64,000 nt of DNA from CAYRVX01 sp964642165. Its GTDB lineage: Bacteria > Planctomycetota > Phycisphaerae > SM23-33. Under the pieces are notes generated by a model. That model saw only the letters and a program-made list of their open reading frames with translations, made no database searches and was not told where the DNA came from. Position 1 is the stretch's first letter, and every line of letters starts with the position of its first letter. Below are positions 56,664 to 64,000 of the stretch, piece by piece. Both the position numbers and the translations under genes were made by a program. Where the stretch lies: NCBI GenBank assembly GCA_964642165.1, contig CAZXOC010000001.1, positions 1 through 64,000 of the forward strand, in the 5' to 3' direction.

Positions 56664-57464
56664 TCAGCGCCCGGTCAGGCGAATGACCGTGCCGATGCCG
56701 GCGTGGAAGTGATCGCACGCCCGCCCGCGGTTGACGGCCACCTCGACCCGCCCCATCGAGTTGAACAGCAGGACCGCCTCGCCCTCCTCGGCGAAGCCGT
56801 ACGCCCCCCGGAGCGGCCCGACGTCGCGCCCCGCACAGGAGCCGCGGACGGTCTCCAGGTCCATCCACCGCCGGCGGACGTGCTCCTCCCGAATGTTGCT
56901 CACCAGGTTGCCGAACGTGTCGACGTACACCACCTGCCCGACGATCTCCGCGGGGGTCTCCTCGCAGGCGGGCAGGTCGAGAAGCCGGTACGTGTCCGGG
57001 CGCGGGCCGAGACGGCGGATGTCCAGCCCCTTGAGAAGCGCCGCGGCCAGCGGGGCGAAGACGTCGCGCCCGTGGAAGGTCGTGGACGCCGGGCGGCTGG
57101 GGAGGTAGTTGGGGTTGCGCACGACGACCAGTTCCTCGGCCGGGCTGCGCTCGGCGATCAGCGTGATCACGCCGTTGTCGGGGAAGAGGTACGTCCGCCG
57201 GTCGAACCGCCCGACGAGGATGGAGCGGTCGGTCCCGACGCCGGGATCGACGACGACGACGTGGACGGTCCCCGGCGGGAAGTAGGGGGCGGCCCCGTCG
57301 AGCACGAAGGCCCCGGCCAGCACGTCGTGGGCGGGCACGTCGTGGGAGAGGTCCACGATTCGCGCCCGGGGGCAGGCGGACAGGATCACGCCCTTCATCG
57401 CCGCGACGTAGGCGTCCCGCGAGCCGAAGTCCGTCAGGAGTGTCGCGGTTTGCTGTTTCGCCAT
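56664..57464 (-). CDS. SAM hydrolase (DUF62-type, S-adenosyl-L-methionine hydroxide adenosyltransferase)
   Basis: 266 aa, typical length. The family motifs are clear: 'TLLTDFGSRDAYVAAMKGVI' at the N-terminus, 'IVDLSHDVPAHDVLAGAFVL', 'VHVVVVDPGVGTDRS', 'LFPDNGVITLI', 'TFHGRDVFAPLAAAL' and 'GQVVYVDTFGNLVSNI'. The enzyme cleaves S-adenosylmethionine to adenosine and L-methionine with water; SAM-halogenating relatives (fluorinase, chlorinase) carry a loop insertion not visible here. It is divergent from pcm with only 51 nt between the starts, so the two may be controlled together. Its physiological purpose is not known. Confidence 0.88.
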   Translation of the reverse strand: MAKQQTATLLTDFGSRDAYVAAMKGVILSACPRARIVDLSHDVPAHDVLAGAFVLDGAAPYFPPGTVHVVVVDPGVGTDRSILVGRFDRRTYLFPDNGVITLIAERSPAEELVVVRNPNYLPSRPASTTFHGRDVFAPLAAALLKGLDIRRLGPRPDTYRLLDLPACEETPAEIVGQVVYVDTFGNLVSNIREEHVRRRWMDLETVRGSCAGRDVGPLRGAYGFAEEGEAVLLFNSMGRVEVAVNRGRACDHFHAGIGTVIRLTGR

Positions 57465-57500
57465 TGACCGGCCCGCCGCGCAAAGCGGATCGCCGACGGC

Positions 57501-57506
57501 TATAAT
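57501..57506 (+). promoter_or_regulatory. -10 element immediately before pcm
   Basis: TATAAT only 10 nt before the pcm ATG. Transcription would start about 3 nt before the start codon, giving a nearly leaderless mRNA; no ribosome site is present. Confidence 0.5.
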
Positions 57507-57515
57507 ACGCTCGCC

Positions 57516-58172
57516 ATGGGCGACGCGGAAGCAAAAGCGCTCGTCGCGCGGCGCAAGATGGTGGACAAGCAGCTCCGCGGGCGCGACGTCACCGACGAGG
57601 CGGTGCTGGCGGCCTTCCAGGACGTCCCGCGGGAACGGTTCGTGCCCGGACGCGGGGTCTCCGAGGCCTACGCCGACTACCCGCTGGCCATCGGCCACGG
57701 GCAGACGATCTCCCAGCCCTATGTCGTGGCGCTGATGGTGCAGGAGCTGCGCCCGCGCCCGGAGCACCGCGTGCTGGACGTCGGCGCCGGCAGCGGCTAC
57801 CAGACGGCCATCCTCGCCCGCCTGGTCCGGCACGTCTACGCCGTCGAGCGGATCCCGGAGCTGGCGGGACGCGCCGCGGCCGCGCTGGCGGAGCTGGGCG
57901 TCACGAACGTCACGATCCGCACCGGCGACGGCAGCCAGGGCTGGCCGGACGAGGCGCCGTTCGACGGCATCATCTGCGGCGCCGCCGCCCCGGACGTGCC
58001 GGCGAGCTGGATCGAGCAGCTCGCCGACGGCGGGCGCGTCGTCGTCCCCACCGGCGGGGCGCTGTCGCAGATGCTGGTGGTGCTGGAGAAGCGCGGCCAC
58101 GAGATCCGCTGCCGCGACGTCTGCGGCGTTCGCTTCGTCAAGCTCATCGGCGAGGAGGGCTGGTCCGAGTGA
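57516..58172 (+). CDS. pcm: protein-L-isoaspartate O-methyltransferase
   Basis: 218 aa, normal length. It methylates L-isoaspartyl residues in damaged proteins using SAM, starting their repair. Motifs: 'FQDVPRERFVPG', 'AYADYPLAIGHGQTISQPYV', SAM-binding 'VLDVGAGSGYQTAILARLVR', 'YAVERIPELA', 'RTGDGSQGWPDEAPFDGIIC' and 'LADGGRVVVPTGG'. The ATG directly follows a TATAAT with no Shine-Dalgarno, so it is probably translated from a leaderless transcript. Divergent from the SAM hydrolase gene, and convergent with the HzsA-like gene 28 nt away. Confidence 0.93.
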   Translation: MGDAEAKALVARRKMVDKQLRGRDVTDEAVLAAFQDVPRERFVPGRGVSEAYADYPLAIGHGQTISQPYVVALMVQELRPRPEHRVLDVGAGSGYQTAILARLVRHVYAVERIPELAGRAAAALAELGVTNVTIRTGDGSQGWPDEAPFDGIICGAAAPDVPASWIEQLADGGRVVVPTGGALSQMLVVLEKRGHEIRCRDVCGVRFVKLIGEEGWSE

Positions 58173-58200
58173 CGCCTGCGCGGGGCGGGGCGTGCGGGGG

Positions 58201-61011
58201 CTACTCCAGCGTCGGGGGGACGACCTCGCCGCGCGCCTGGGCGGCGGCGTTCTCGTAGGAGCCCAGGAACTCGCTGTTGCAGTCCAGCCAGAGGGTGATC
58301 CGGCGGCGCTCTTCGGGGGAGAGCTTCACGTCGTAGTGCCTCGCGTCCAGGTAGGCCAGCAGCTTCGAGGCCCGGGCGCCGAACTTGCCGGCGATGGCCC
58401 GGCTGCCGCCGTGGACGCCCTGGCGGATCGAGCCGTTCGAGACGTGGTAGTAGAAGCCGTACTTGCCCGCCAGGTTGGCGTAGGACCTCGTCCAGCCGTT
58501 CCGCTTGTCCGGCGTGCCGGCCAGGTCCAGCGCCTTCTTCTCGCGGTGGCACGCCACGCAGCGGCGGTCCAGCACGGGCTGGACCAGCCGGACGTAGCTG
58601 AACGGGTTGGAGCCGTCGGCCTCGGGGGCGATCCGCGACGGCGCCCGGCGAAGCGCCAGCGGCACGCGCCGCGCGACGGCCGCGATCCGCCGCTTCGGCT
58701 CGTGGCAGCCCTGGCAGCTCAACTGCACGCCCGGCTGGATGTACGTGCCGCTGCGCATCGACTGGACGGCCAGGCCCCGCTCGTCCAGGGCCTGGAAGTA
58801 GACCAGCTTGCCCGCCGGCACGCGGAAGTGGGCGCTGCCGTCGGCCTCGACCGGCACCGTGCCCAGGACCGCCCGCGCGTTCGTCTGGTTGCCCACGCCG
58901 ATCCGCGGGCGGTTCGGCGGGGCCGTGGACTTCGGCAGCACCTGGATGATCCGCAGGGCCGCCACCTTCGCCCCCGCCGGCCAGGTGAAATCGCTGTCGT
59001 AGACGTTCATCACCGCCAGCGTGCCGGCCGGGCGTGCCGAGCCGCCCGCCGCCGCAACGGGCGAGGCCGACGACGGGATGACCGGCGGCCGCGGACGCGG
59101 GCGCAGCGGGATCGGATCGAGGCTCGCGATCGACCCGTCGCGGTAGAGCAGCTCCCGGTTGCCGAAGCAGTCGATCAGGTACAGCCCGTGGTTGCGCCCT
59201 GCCGGGTCGTACGCGCAGAGGTAGTACGTCTCGCTGAGCGGCCAGGGCGTGCCGTAGACGGTGAGCCTGCGGGTGTTCCCCTCGGCCTCGGGGAAGGGCG
59301 ACTCGGGCGTGAGGCGCCGCAACTGCGACATGGCGTCGTCGTCCTCCCCGTGCTGGTCGATGAGCACGAGGGACCCGATCGCGTGCCCGTGGTGGGCGCC
59401 GGTGACCGCGACGTACCGGTGCGAGCCGGGGATCGCGCGGATGCTCATTTCCATCCACGGGCGGCTCTTTCGCTCGGCGGGGTAGTTGCCGTGGAAGCTG
59501 CGCGGGTCTCGCCCGTCGGGGTGGCACAGCCAGATGTGGTGCGCCACGTTCGTGTCGCGGTCGACGTAGTCCCAGCGCGTGTAGACGATCATCCCGTCGC
59601 GGTTGACCGACGGGTGCCATTCGTGGGTCTCGTGGTAGCTCAAGCAGGCGATGCCGCCGCCGTCGGCGTTCATCGTGAACAGCGTGTAGACCGGGCAGTG
59701 CCGCCCGCAGCGGAGGTACCCGCCGCGCCGCTGGGAGACGAACACGATCCGCCCGTCCGGCAGGAAGCACGGATCGAAGTCGTCGGGCGCGCCGTCGGTG
59801 AGCTGCATCAGCCCGCCCCCGTCGGCGCGGCAGCGGAACAGGTGGTAGCTGATCTCGGGGCCCCAGGTGTAGGTCTTCTTCGCCCGGGCCTGGGTGTAGG
59901 CGAAGAGCACCGTGCGCCCGTCGAAGGACAGCTCCGGCGAGAGGAACGAGCCGCCGGCGAGCGTCTGTCCCTTCAGGCGGCCGTCGCGGACGACCGCGTC
60001 GGCGAGCAGGTCGACCACCTTCGGGTCGGCGCCGAACGGGTCGTGGAGGACGAACAGCCCGCCGCCCGGTCGGGCGTTGCAGCCGTAGTACTGGTCGCAC
60101 ATGTGGAACGGCCCGCCGGCGTCGTGCCGCTTGATGAACAGCAGCTTGTCGAAGCGCAGCAGCGGATTGGCGAAGGCGATCCGCCGCCGCAGCTTGCAGG
60201 CGTCGTCGAAGAGCGTGCGGCGCGCGGCGGCCTCGCCGACCGGCACGCGCCGGCCGGCGGCCCGAAGGGCCTCCAGCTCGGCCGCCTCCTCCGACAGGTC
60301 GGGCGCGTCGGTCATGGCCGTGATGTCCGCCAGCAGCGCCGCCGTCCGCCGCAGCACCACGTCCGCGGGGTCGCGGTCCGCCGGGAGGATCAAGGCTTGC
60401 GCGTGGAAGGCCTGGTCGGCGATCCGCTCGAACCACCGGCGGTTGGCGATGTCCGCCGCCAGGCGGCCGTACTCGTCGGGCGCCGCGGCCGGGGCGGCGC
60501 GCGGCCTCGTGCCCCGGCCGGTCGCGGCGAACGCCTTCAGACCGTCGATCTTCCTCGCCGCCACGACCGCGCCCCATCGGTCCGGCGAGGGGATGGTGAG
60601 CTTCTGCCCGGCGCGAACGTCGAGCCGGTAGACGCCCCACGGGTAGCTGCGGCCGCCGATGACCGTGTCGATTCTGCCCGCGAGCTTCCAGTCACCGGGC
60701 AGCTTCAGGCCCTGCGGCGTGGCGGGCTGCTGGAGGCACAGGTACAGCACGCCCGGGGCCTTCACCTCGCAGGAGACGATCGCCGTGCTCTTGTGCTCGT
60801 GGGATGTGAAGCGAAGGCCCTTCAGGAACGGCGGCACGCGCGTGAAGGCGTACTCGCGGTTGGGGTGGATCGCCGCGCCTTCGGCGAACGTGGCGACGGC
60901 CAGCGGCCGTGTGCCCTTGACGGCCACGGCCGCACCGCCCTCGGCCGCGCGCGCCCCGGCGGCGCCGAGCACCGCGATGCCCAACAGACTGCATCTCGCC
61001 AGCACGTGCAT
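58201..61011 (-). CDS. hydrazine-synthase-alpha-like diheme c-type protein
   Basis: 936 aa with signal peptide (MHVLARCSLLGIAVLGAAGARA). GAGAAGGG stands 7 nt before the ATG. It contains two c-type heme sites: C766-QG-C769-H770 ('LSCQGCHEPKRR') and C818-VA-C821-H822 ('RRCVACHREKKA'). Between the N-terminal domain and the hemes, a beta-propeller-like region reads 'LSPELSFDGRTVLFAYTQAR', 'DDFDPCFLPDGRIVFVSQRR' and 'ACLSYHETHEWHPSVNRDGM' (TolB/PD40-like blades). This architecture is that of the hydrazine synthase alpha family, which in planctomycetes has many members outside anammox. No HzsB/C genes are adjacent, so hydrazine chemistry is not implied. Probably a periplasmic redox or binding protein. 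Confidence 0.78.
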   Translation of the reverse strand: MHVLARCSLLGIAVLGAAGARAAEGGAAVAVKGTRPLAVATFAEGAAIHPNREYAFTRVPPFLKGLRFTSHEHKSTAIVSCEVKAPGVLYLCLQQPATPQGLKLPGDWKLAGRIDTVIGGRSYPWGVYRLDVRAGQKLTIPSPDRWGAVVAARKIDGLKAFAATGRGTRPRAAPAAAPDEYGRLAADIANRRWFERIADQAFHAQALILPADRDPADVVLRRTAALLADITAMTDAPDLSEEAAELEALRAAGRRVPVGEAAARRTLFDDACKLRRRIAFANPLLRFDKLLFIKRHDAGGPFHMCDQYYGCNARPGGGLFVLHDPFGADPKVVDLLADAVVRDGRLKGQTLAGGSFLSPELSFDGRTVLFAYTQARAKKTYTWGPEISYHLFRCRADGGGLMQLTDGAPDDFDPCFLPDGRIVFVSQRRGGYLRCGRHCPVYTLFTMNADGGGIACLSYHETHEWHPSVNRDGMIVYTRWDYVDRDTNVAHHIWLCHPDGRDPRSFHGNYPAERKSRPWMEMSIRAIPGSHRYVAVTGAHHGHAIGSLVLIDQHGEDDDAMSQLRRLTPESPFPEAEGNTRRLTVYGTPWPLSETYYLCAYDPAGRNHGLYLIDCFGNRELLYRDGSIASLDPIPLRPRPRPPVIPSSASPVAAAGGSARPAGTLAVMNVYDSDFTWPAGAKVAALRIIQVLPKSTAPPNRPRIGVGNQTNARAVLGTVPVEADGSAHFRVPAGKLVYFQALDERGLAVQSMRSGTYIQPGVQLSCQGCHEPKRRIAAVARRVPLALRRAPSRIAPEADGSNPFSYVRLVQPVLDRRCVACHREKKALDLAGTPDKRNGWTRSYANLAGKYGFYYHVSNGSIRQGVHGGSRAIAGKFGARASKLLAYLDARHYDVKLSPEERRRITLWLDCNSEFLGSYENAAAQARGEVVPPTLE

Positions 61012-61080
61012 GACTTGACCCTTCTCGCTGTGTCCGGCGGGCCCTCGGCCGCGCCCACGCCGACCTCGCCTTGGAAGAGA

Positions 61081-62991
61081 CTATCGTCCTCCGAGCTTGA
61101 CCTTCACCTCAAGCATTTTCGCGCCGCGGCGGACGGTGAGCTTCACGCCGGCGCCCGGCTGGCTGTGGCGGACCAGGACCATCAGCGCCGACGCGTCGGC
61201 GACGTCCTTGCCGTCCCATTTCAGGATGACGTCGCCGTCCCTCAGGCCGGCCTTCTCCGCCGGGCCGCCGTCGACGATCGAGCCGATCCGGCAGCCCTCG
61301 CCGCGCCAGTTGCCGTCGAAGCTGATGCCCAGGAACGCCCCGCGGGCGCCGGCCCTCGGCGGCCGATACGCGACGGCCCGCTCCTCCGTCCACAATGCCA
61401 GGAGGACCTTCTCCGCCAGCCGGAGCACCCGGATCGCGCCGGCGGGGTTGATCTTGTCCGCCGTGTCGCTCGGCATGTGCAGGTCCGCGTGCATGCCCGT
61501 GTTCAGGCACAGCACGGGCACCTTCGCGCGGTAGAAGCTCGCGTGGTCGCTCGCGCCGAAGCCCGAGCCGGACAGCCGCAGCGTCAGGTCCATGCCCTCG
61601 GCCGCCTCGCGCACGATGTCGCGCCACCGGTCGCCGGAGTCCACGCCCCAGACGCCCAGCCGCCCGTCGCGCAGCCGCCCGATCATGTCCATGTTGACCA
61701 TGGAGACGATCTGCTCGCGCCGCAGGCCCAGGTCCGGGACGTGCGCGAGGAGATGCCGCGAGCCGAGCAGCCCCAGCTCCTCGCCGGCGAAGGTCACGAA
61801 GAGGATCGAGCGGCGATTGGCGGGGGCCTCCTCGGCCGGATCGCCCACGCGCCGGGCGAACCACCGCGCCAGCGTCACCACGCCGGCGGCGCCCGAGGCG
61901 TTGTCGTCGGCGCCGGGATGGATCCGCGGCTCGCGGGAGCGAGAGCGGCTGCCGAAGAGGCCGTACCCCAGGTGGTCGTAGTGCGCGCCGACGACGAGGA
62001 CCTGCTCGGCCAGCTCCCCGGCCCCGGGCAGGAGCCCGGCGACGTTGTGGACCGTTGCCGAGGCCTGGCGCAGCGTGACGCGCCCGCGGAGCAGCGCGCC
62101 CAGCGGCACGGGCTTGCCCGTGCCGGCGTCGGCGGCCCGGCGCAGGGCCTTGGCGGCAGCCTTCGCGTCGCGCCCGCCGGCGGCGAGGATCCGCCCCCAC
62201 GCCGCCCGCGTGACGTGCAGCACGGGCACCCGGGCCTTCCGGCCGTAGGACGTCCGCCGCACCGGGTCCGGCCTGCCGCGGTCGTGCGCCGGCGGGTTGA
62301 TCACGAGCACGGCCGCGGCCCCGCGCCCGGCAGCGTGGGCCACCTTCGACGCCAGGGCCGCCGAGCGCGTCCACGAGCCGCGACGCTTCGTCCATCGGCT
62401 CACGCCGTTGGCGTCCTGCGGCTCGTAGCGCAGGACGACGGCCACCTTGCCCTTCAGCGCGCCGCGCCCGGCCGCGCCCGCGTAGCTGTCGTACTTGCGC
62501 CGCCCGTCGACAACGCTGTAGCCGGCGAAGACCGCCTCGCCGGCGAACGCCCCGTTGCCCGAGAAGCCCATCGCCTGGAAGTCCGCGCCGGCGGCGAGCT
62601 CTTCGGCGGCCACGCCGGCGCCCGGGCTCGCGGCGATGGACAAGGCCTGCTGCTCGACCTTCGCGCCGACGGGGACCGGGAAGGGCTGCGTGAACGAGCC
62701 GCCGAACGCGGGCTTCAGGCCGACGCCGCGAAGGTGCCCGGCGAGGTACTCCCGCGCCCGCTCCGTCCCCTTCGTGCCGGGCCCGCGGCCTTCCATCTCC
62801 GGCGAGGCGAGCTTCGCGACGATCGCCTGGTACCGCTGCGCCTCGGTCTGTCGCCGCGCAGCGGCGGCAACCGGGCGCGTCGCCGCCGTCTTCGCCCTCC
62901 CCGGCGCGGCGGCGCCCGGCAGCGCCGCAACCAGCAGCACCAGGGCGACGGCCAGTCGGCCGCGGGATCGACGTTCGGGCCGCGTGCTCAT
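61081..62991 (-). CDS. secreted M28-family metallopeptidase with PA and PDZ domains
   Basis: 636 aa with signal peptide (to about residue 33); AGGAG 6 nt before the ATG. A PA-like domain (about 120-270) is followed by the M28 catalytic core with the five di-zinc ligands: His in 'VVGAHYDHLGYG', Asp in 'IHPGADDNASGAAG', the Glu pair in 'TFAGEELGLLGSRH', Asp in 'MVNMDMIGR', and His in 'MHADLHMPSDTADK'. A C-terminal PDZ domain ('IVDGGPAEKAGLRDGDVILK') ends the protein. Such enzymes are aminopeptidases or carboxypeptidases acting outside the cytoplasm. It precedes the HzsA-like gene by 69 nt on the same strand. Confidence 0.88.
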   Translation of the reverse strand: MSTRPERRSRGRLAVALVLLVAALPGAAAPGRAKTAATRPVAAAARRQTEAQRYQAIVAKLASPEMEGRGPGTKGTERAREYLAGHLRGVGLKPAFGGSFTQPFPVPVGAKVEQQALSIAASPGAGVAAEELAAGADFQAMGFSGNGAFAGEAVFAGYSVVDGRRKYDSYAGAAGRGALKGKVAVVLRYEPQDANGVSRWTKRRGSWTRSAALASKVAHAAGRGAAAVLVINPPAHDRGRPDPVRRTSYGRKARVPVLHVTRAAWGRILAAGGRDAKAAAKALRRAADAGTGKPVPLGALLRGRVTLRQASATVHNVAGLLPGAGELAEQVLVVGAHYDHLGYGLFGSRSRSREPRIHPGADDNASGAAGVVTLARWFARRVGDPAEEAPANRRSILFVTFAGEELGLLGSRHLLAHVPDLGLRREQIVSMVNMDMIGRLRDGRLGVWGVDSGDRWRDIVREAAEGMDLTLRLSGSGFGASDHASFYRAKVPVLCLNTGMHADLHMPSDTADKINPAGAIRVLRLAEKVLLALWTEERAVAYRPPRAGARGAFLGISFDGNWRGEGCRIGSIVDGGPAEKAGLRDGDVILKWDGKDVADASALMVLVRHSQPGAGVKLTVRRGAKMLEVKVKLGGR

Positions 62992-63067
62992 GCTATGCTC
63001 CTGCTCGACCTGCCGCTGCCTTAAACGCGCCAGCCCGGCGCGCAGCCCTGCCCGCCGAGGACCGCCG

Positions 63068-63667
63068 TCACCGCGCCGGGGCGAGGTAGCCCTTCTCGAC
63101 GGCGTCGTCGATGAGGAAGCGGGCGAACGCCCACAGCCGCGGCGCCCCCTCGGCCACGTGGCGGTTCCGCTCGACGACCTGGTCGGCCGTCACGCCGTGC
63201 TCCTTCCAGGCGGCGCCCTCGGTGAAGTAGTTGTGCATGAGCGGCTGGAGGCGATCCAGCGCGGCGGCGAACCGCGCCTCGGGCGTCTCGCGGGCCTCGA
63301 ACTCCTCCCACAGCGCCCGCAGCTCGGCGCCCTGGTCGTCCGGGAGGAGGGCGAAGATCCGCCCGGCGGCGGCCTGCTCGCGGTCGGCCTTGTCCCGCTC
63401 GCCCTCGGCGTCGTAGGCGAACGTGTCGCCCGCGTCGATCTCCACCAGGTCGTGCACCAGCACCATGCGGACGACGCGCGCGGCGTCGAGGGCCCCCTCG
63501 GCGGCGTGCTCGGCCAGCAGCATGGCCATCACGCCCAGGTGCCACGAATGCTCGGCGTCGTTCTCCTTGCGCGAGCGGTCCAGCAGCCACGTCTGGCGGA
63601 AGACGCCCTTGAGCTGGTCGATCTCGCGGAGGAAACGGATCTGTTGGTCGAATCGGTCGTCGGTCAT
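63068..63667 (-). CDS. HD-domain phosphohydrolase, YfbR/HDDC2-like
   Basis: 199 aa, the usual size for the YfbR/HDDC2 group of 5'-deoxynucleotidases. The HD metal ligands are visible: 'RKENDAEHSWHLGVMAMLLA' (His), 'VVRMVLVHDLVEIDAGDTFA' (His-Asp and later Asp). The remainder carries 'RFAAALDRLQPLMHNYFTEG', typical of this group. It likely removes phosphate from deoxynucleoside 5'-monophosphates in the cytoplasm. The ATG at 63667 is the first Met of the conserved part. No partner genes are adjacent. Confidence 0.85.
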   Translation of the reverse strand: MTDDRFDQQIRFLREIDQLKGVFRQTWLLDRSRKENDAEHSWHLGVMAMLLAEHAAEGALDAARVVRMVLVHDLVEIDAGDTFAYDAEGERDKADREQAAAGRIFALLPDDQGAELRALWEEFEARETPEARFAAALDRLQPLMHNYFTEGAAWKEHGVTADQVVERNRHVAEGAPRLWAFARFLIDDAVEKGYLAPAR

Positions 63668-63704
63668 GGTTGCTGTCGGGGGTTGCGGGCCATGCCGAAG
63701 GATA

Positions 63705-63862
63705 CCACGAAGACCACGAAGTTGGCGAAGGCGACGGAGATAGCGTTTCGCTTGCCTTGGCGTGCGCTGCCTGAGTTCTCTTCGCGGCTTCTGTGCTCTC
63801 TCGGGTCTTCGTGGTCTCCGTGGGCTTTGTGGGCTTCGTGGTTTCCGTGAGCTTGGTGGTTT
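63705..63862. repeat. self-complementary CCACGAAG/CTTCGTGG repeats
   Basis: CCACGAAGACCACGAAG (63705-63721) is the near-perfect reverse complement (16 of 17) of CTTCGTGGTCTCCGTGG (63807-63823); more CTTCGTGG-like units follow to 63862. No gene here; probably a long hairpin or a dispersed low-complexity repeat. Confidence 0.5.
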
Positions 63863-63959
63863 CCCCGCGAGCCGCGGACGCCGGCCCGTCACGGCCGGAG
63901 GTCCCACGCCTCCAGGCGGCCAATGCGTGCGGGGTCCTTTCGCCTTCGCGCGGAGAAGC

Positions 63960-63999
63960 CTACCGGGCGTCCTCGGGCCAGTCGTCCTCGCCCGCGCGC
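63960..63999 (-). CDS. C-terminal end of a truncated gene
   Basis: Minus-strand frame entering from beyond the window: RAGEDDWPEDAR followed by TAG. Too short to identify; the acidic tail looks coding. Confidence 0.3.
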   Translation of the reverse strand, partial: RAGEDDWPEDAR

Positions 64000-64000
64000 C

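Noticed and set aside
58201..61011. Evidence for anammox hydrazine synthesis
   Set aside because: Only an alpha-like subunit is found; no HzsB/HzsC genes are adjacent, and the family is wider than anammox bacteria.
1..64000. CRISPR arrays, rRNA and tRNA genes
   Set aside because: No regularly spaced direct repeats with unique spacers and no recognisable rRNA or tRNA core sequences were seen by eye; a covariance-model scan would settle tRNAs.

Overview
The window suggests a high-GC member of the Planctomycetota or a close PVC relative, most likely an uncultivated, metagenome-assembled one. The evidence is an N-terminal LEPR-XLL motif on a giant exoprotein, a PEP-CTERM tail, GEVED, dockerin and Big_9-like modules, a protein related to hydrazine synthase alpha, an exported DUF6288-type PDZ/HEAT protein present twice, and many secreted carbohydrate-active enzymes. 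Three 100-N runs (4544-4643, 35783-35882, 45447-45546) show that this is a scaffold. I recognised no rRNA, tRNA or CRISPR array.

Layout. (1) 1-5.2 kb is a patchwork: a TPR protein, a small membrane protein, a lipoprotein, an orphan PEP-CTERM tail abutting a SpoIIE-type phosphatase, a possible transposase remnant cut by a gap, and several copies of a short dispersed repeat. (2) 5.2-15.8 kb is one co-directional, lower-GC glycan-degradation locus: two SGNH/SASA-type esterases, a TIM-barrel glycosidase-like protein, a GH29 alpha-L-fucosidase, a PDZ/HEAT protein and a GH101-like protein. (3) 16.0-17.6 kb is glucose-6-phosphate dehydrogenase. (4) 17.6-26.6 kb carries an AmmeMemoRadiSam set in which every component has an apparent export signal (secreted Memo, Memo-AMMECR1 lipoprotein, Tat-like radical SAM enzyme). 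It is interleaved with a GH30-like secreted glycosidase, a membrane spermidine-synthase-like protein and a two-helix, histidine-bearing membrane protein. (5) 26.7-29.3 kb (minus strand) is a DUF2339 polytopic membrane protein.

(6) 30.2-47.7 kb is essentially one gene of at least 5,770 codons, interrupted by two assembly gaps. It has an N-terminal LEPR-XLL signal, two tandem ~2.6-kb units (GEVED + PPC + legumain-like C13 protease + Big_9-like domains), then arrays of GEVED, KWxQPP/VADDW and SFFDVF modules, a dockerin and a basic tail. The first gap is an artefact: its flanks are identical for 55 nt, and collapsing them restores one reading frame.

(7) 48.0-58.2 kb holds a ThuA-like protein, CorA overlapping a large MscS-type channel, a 76-aa helical protein, the second DUF6288 protein, and divergent SAM hydrolase and Pcm genes. 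(8) 58.2-64 kb (minus strand) holds a diheme HzsA-like protein, an M28/PA/PDZ peptidase, an HD-domain phosphohydrolase and the last codons of another gene.

The most interesting candidates are the envelope-targeted AmmeMemoRadiSam cluster with its possible electron-carrier and aminopropyltransferase-like partners, and the giant protein with duplicated protease units. A pair of interleaved 10-bp inverted repeats between the glycan locus and zwf also deserves attention.
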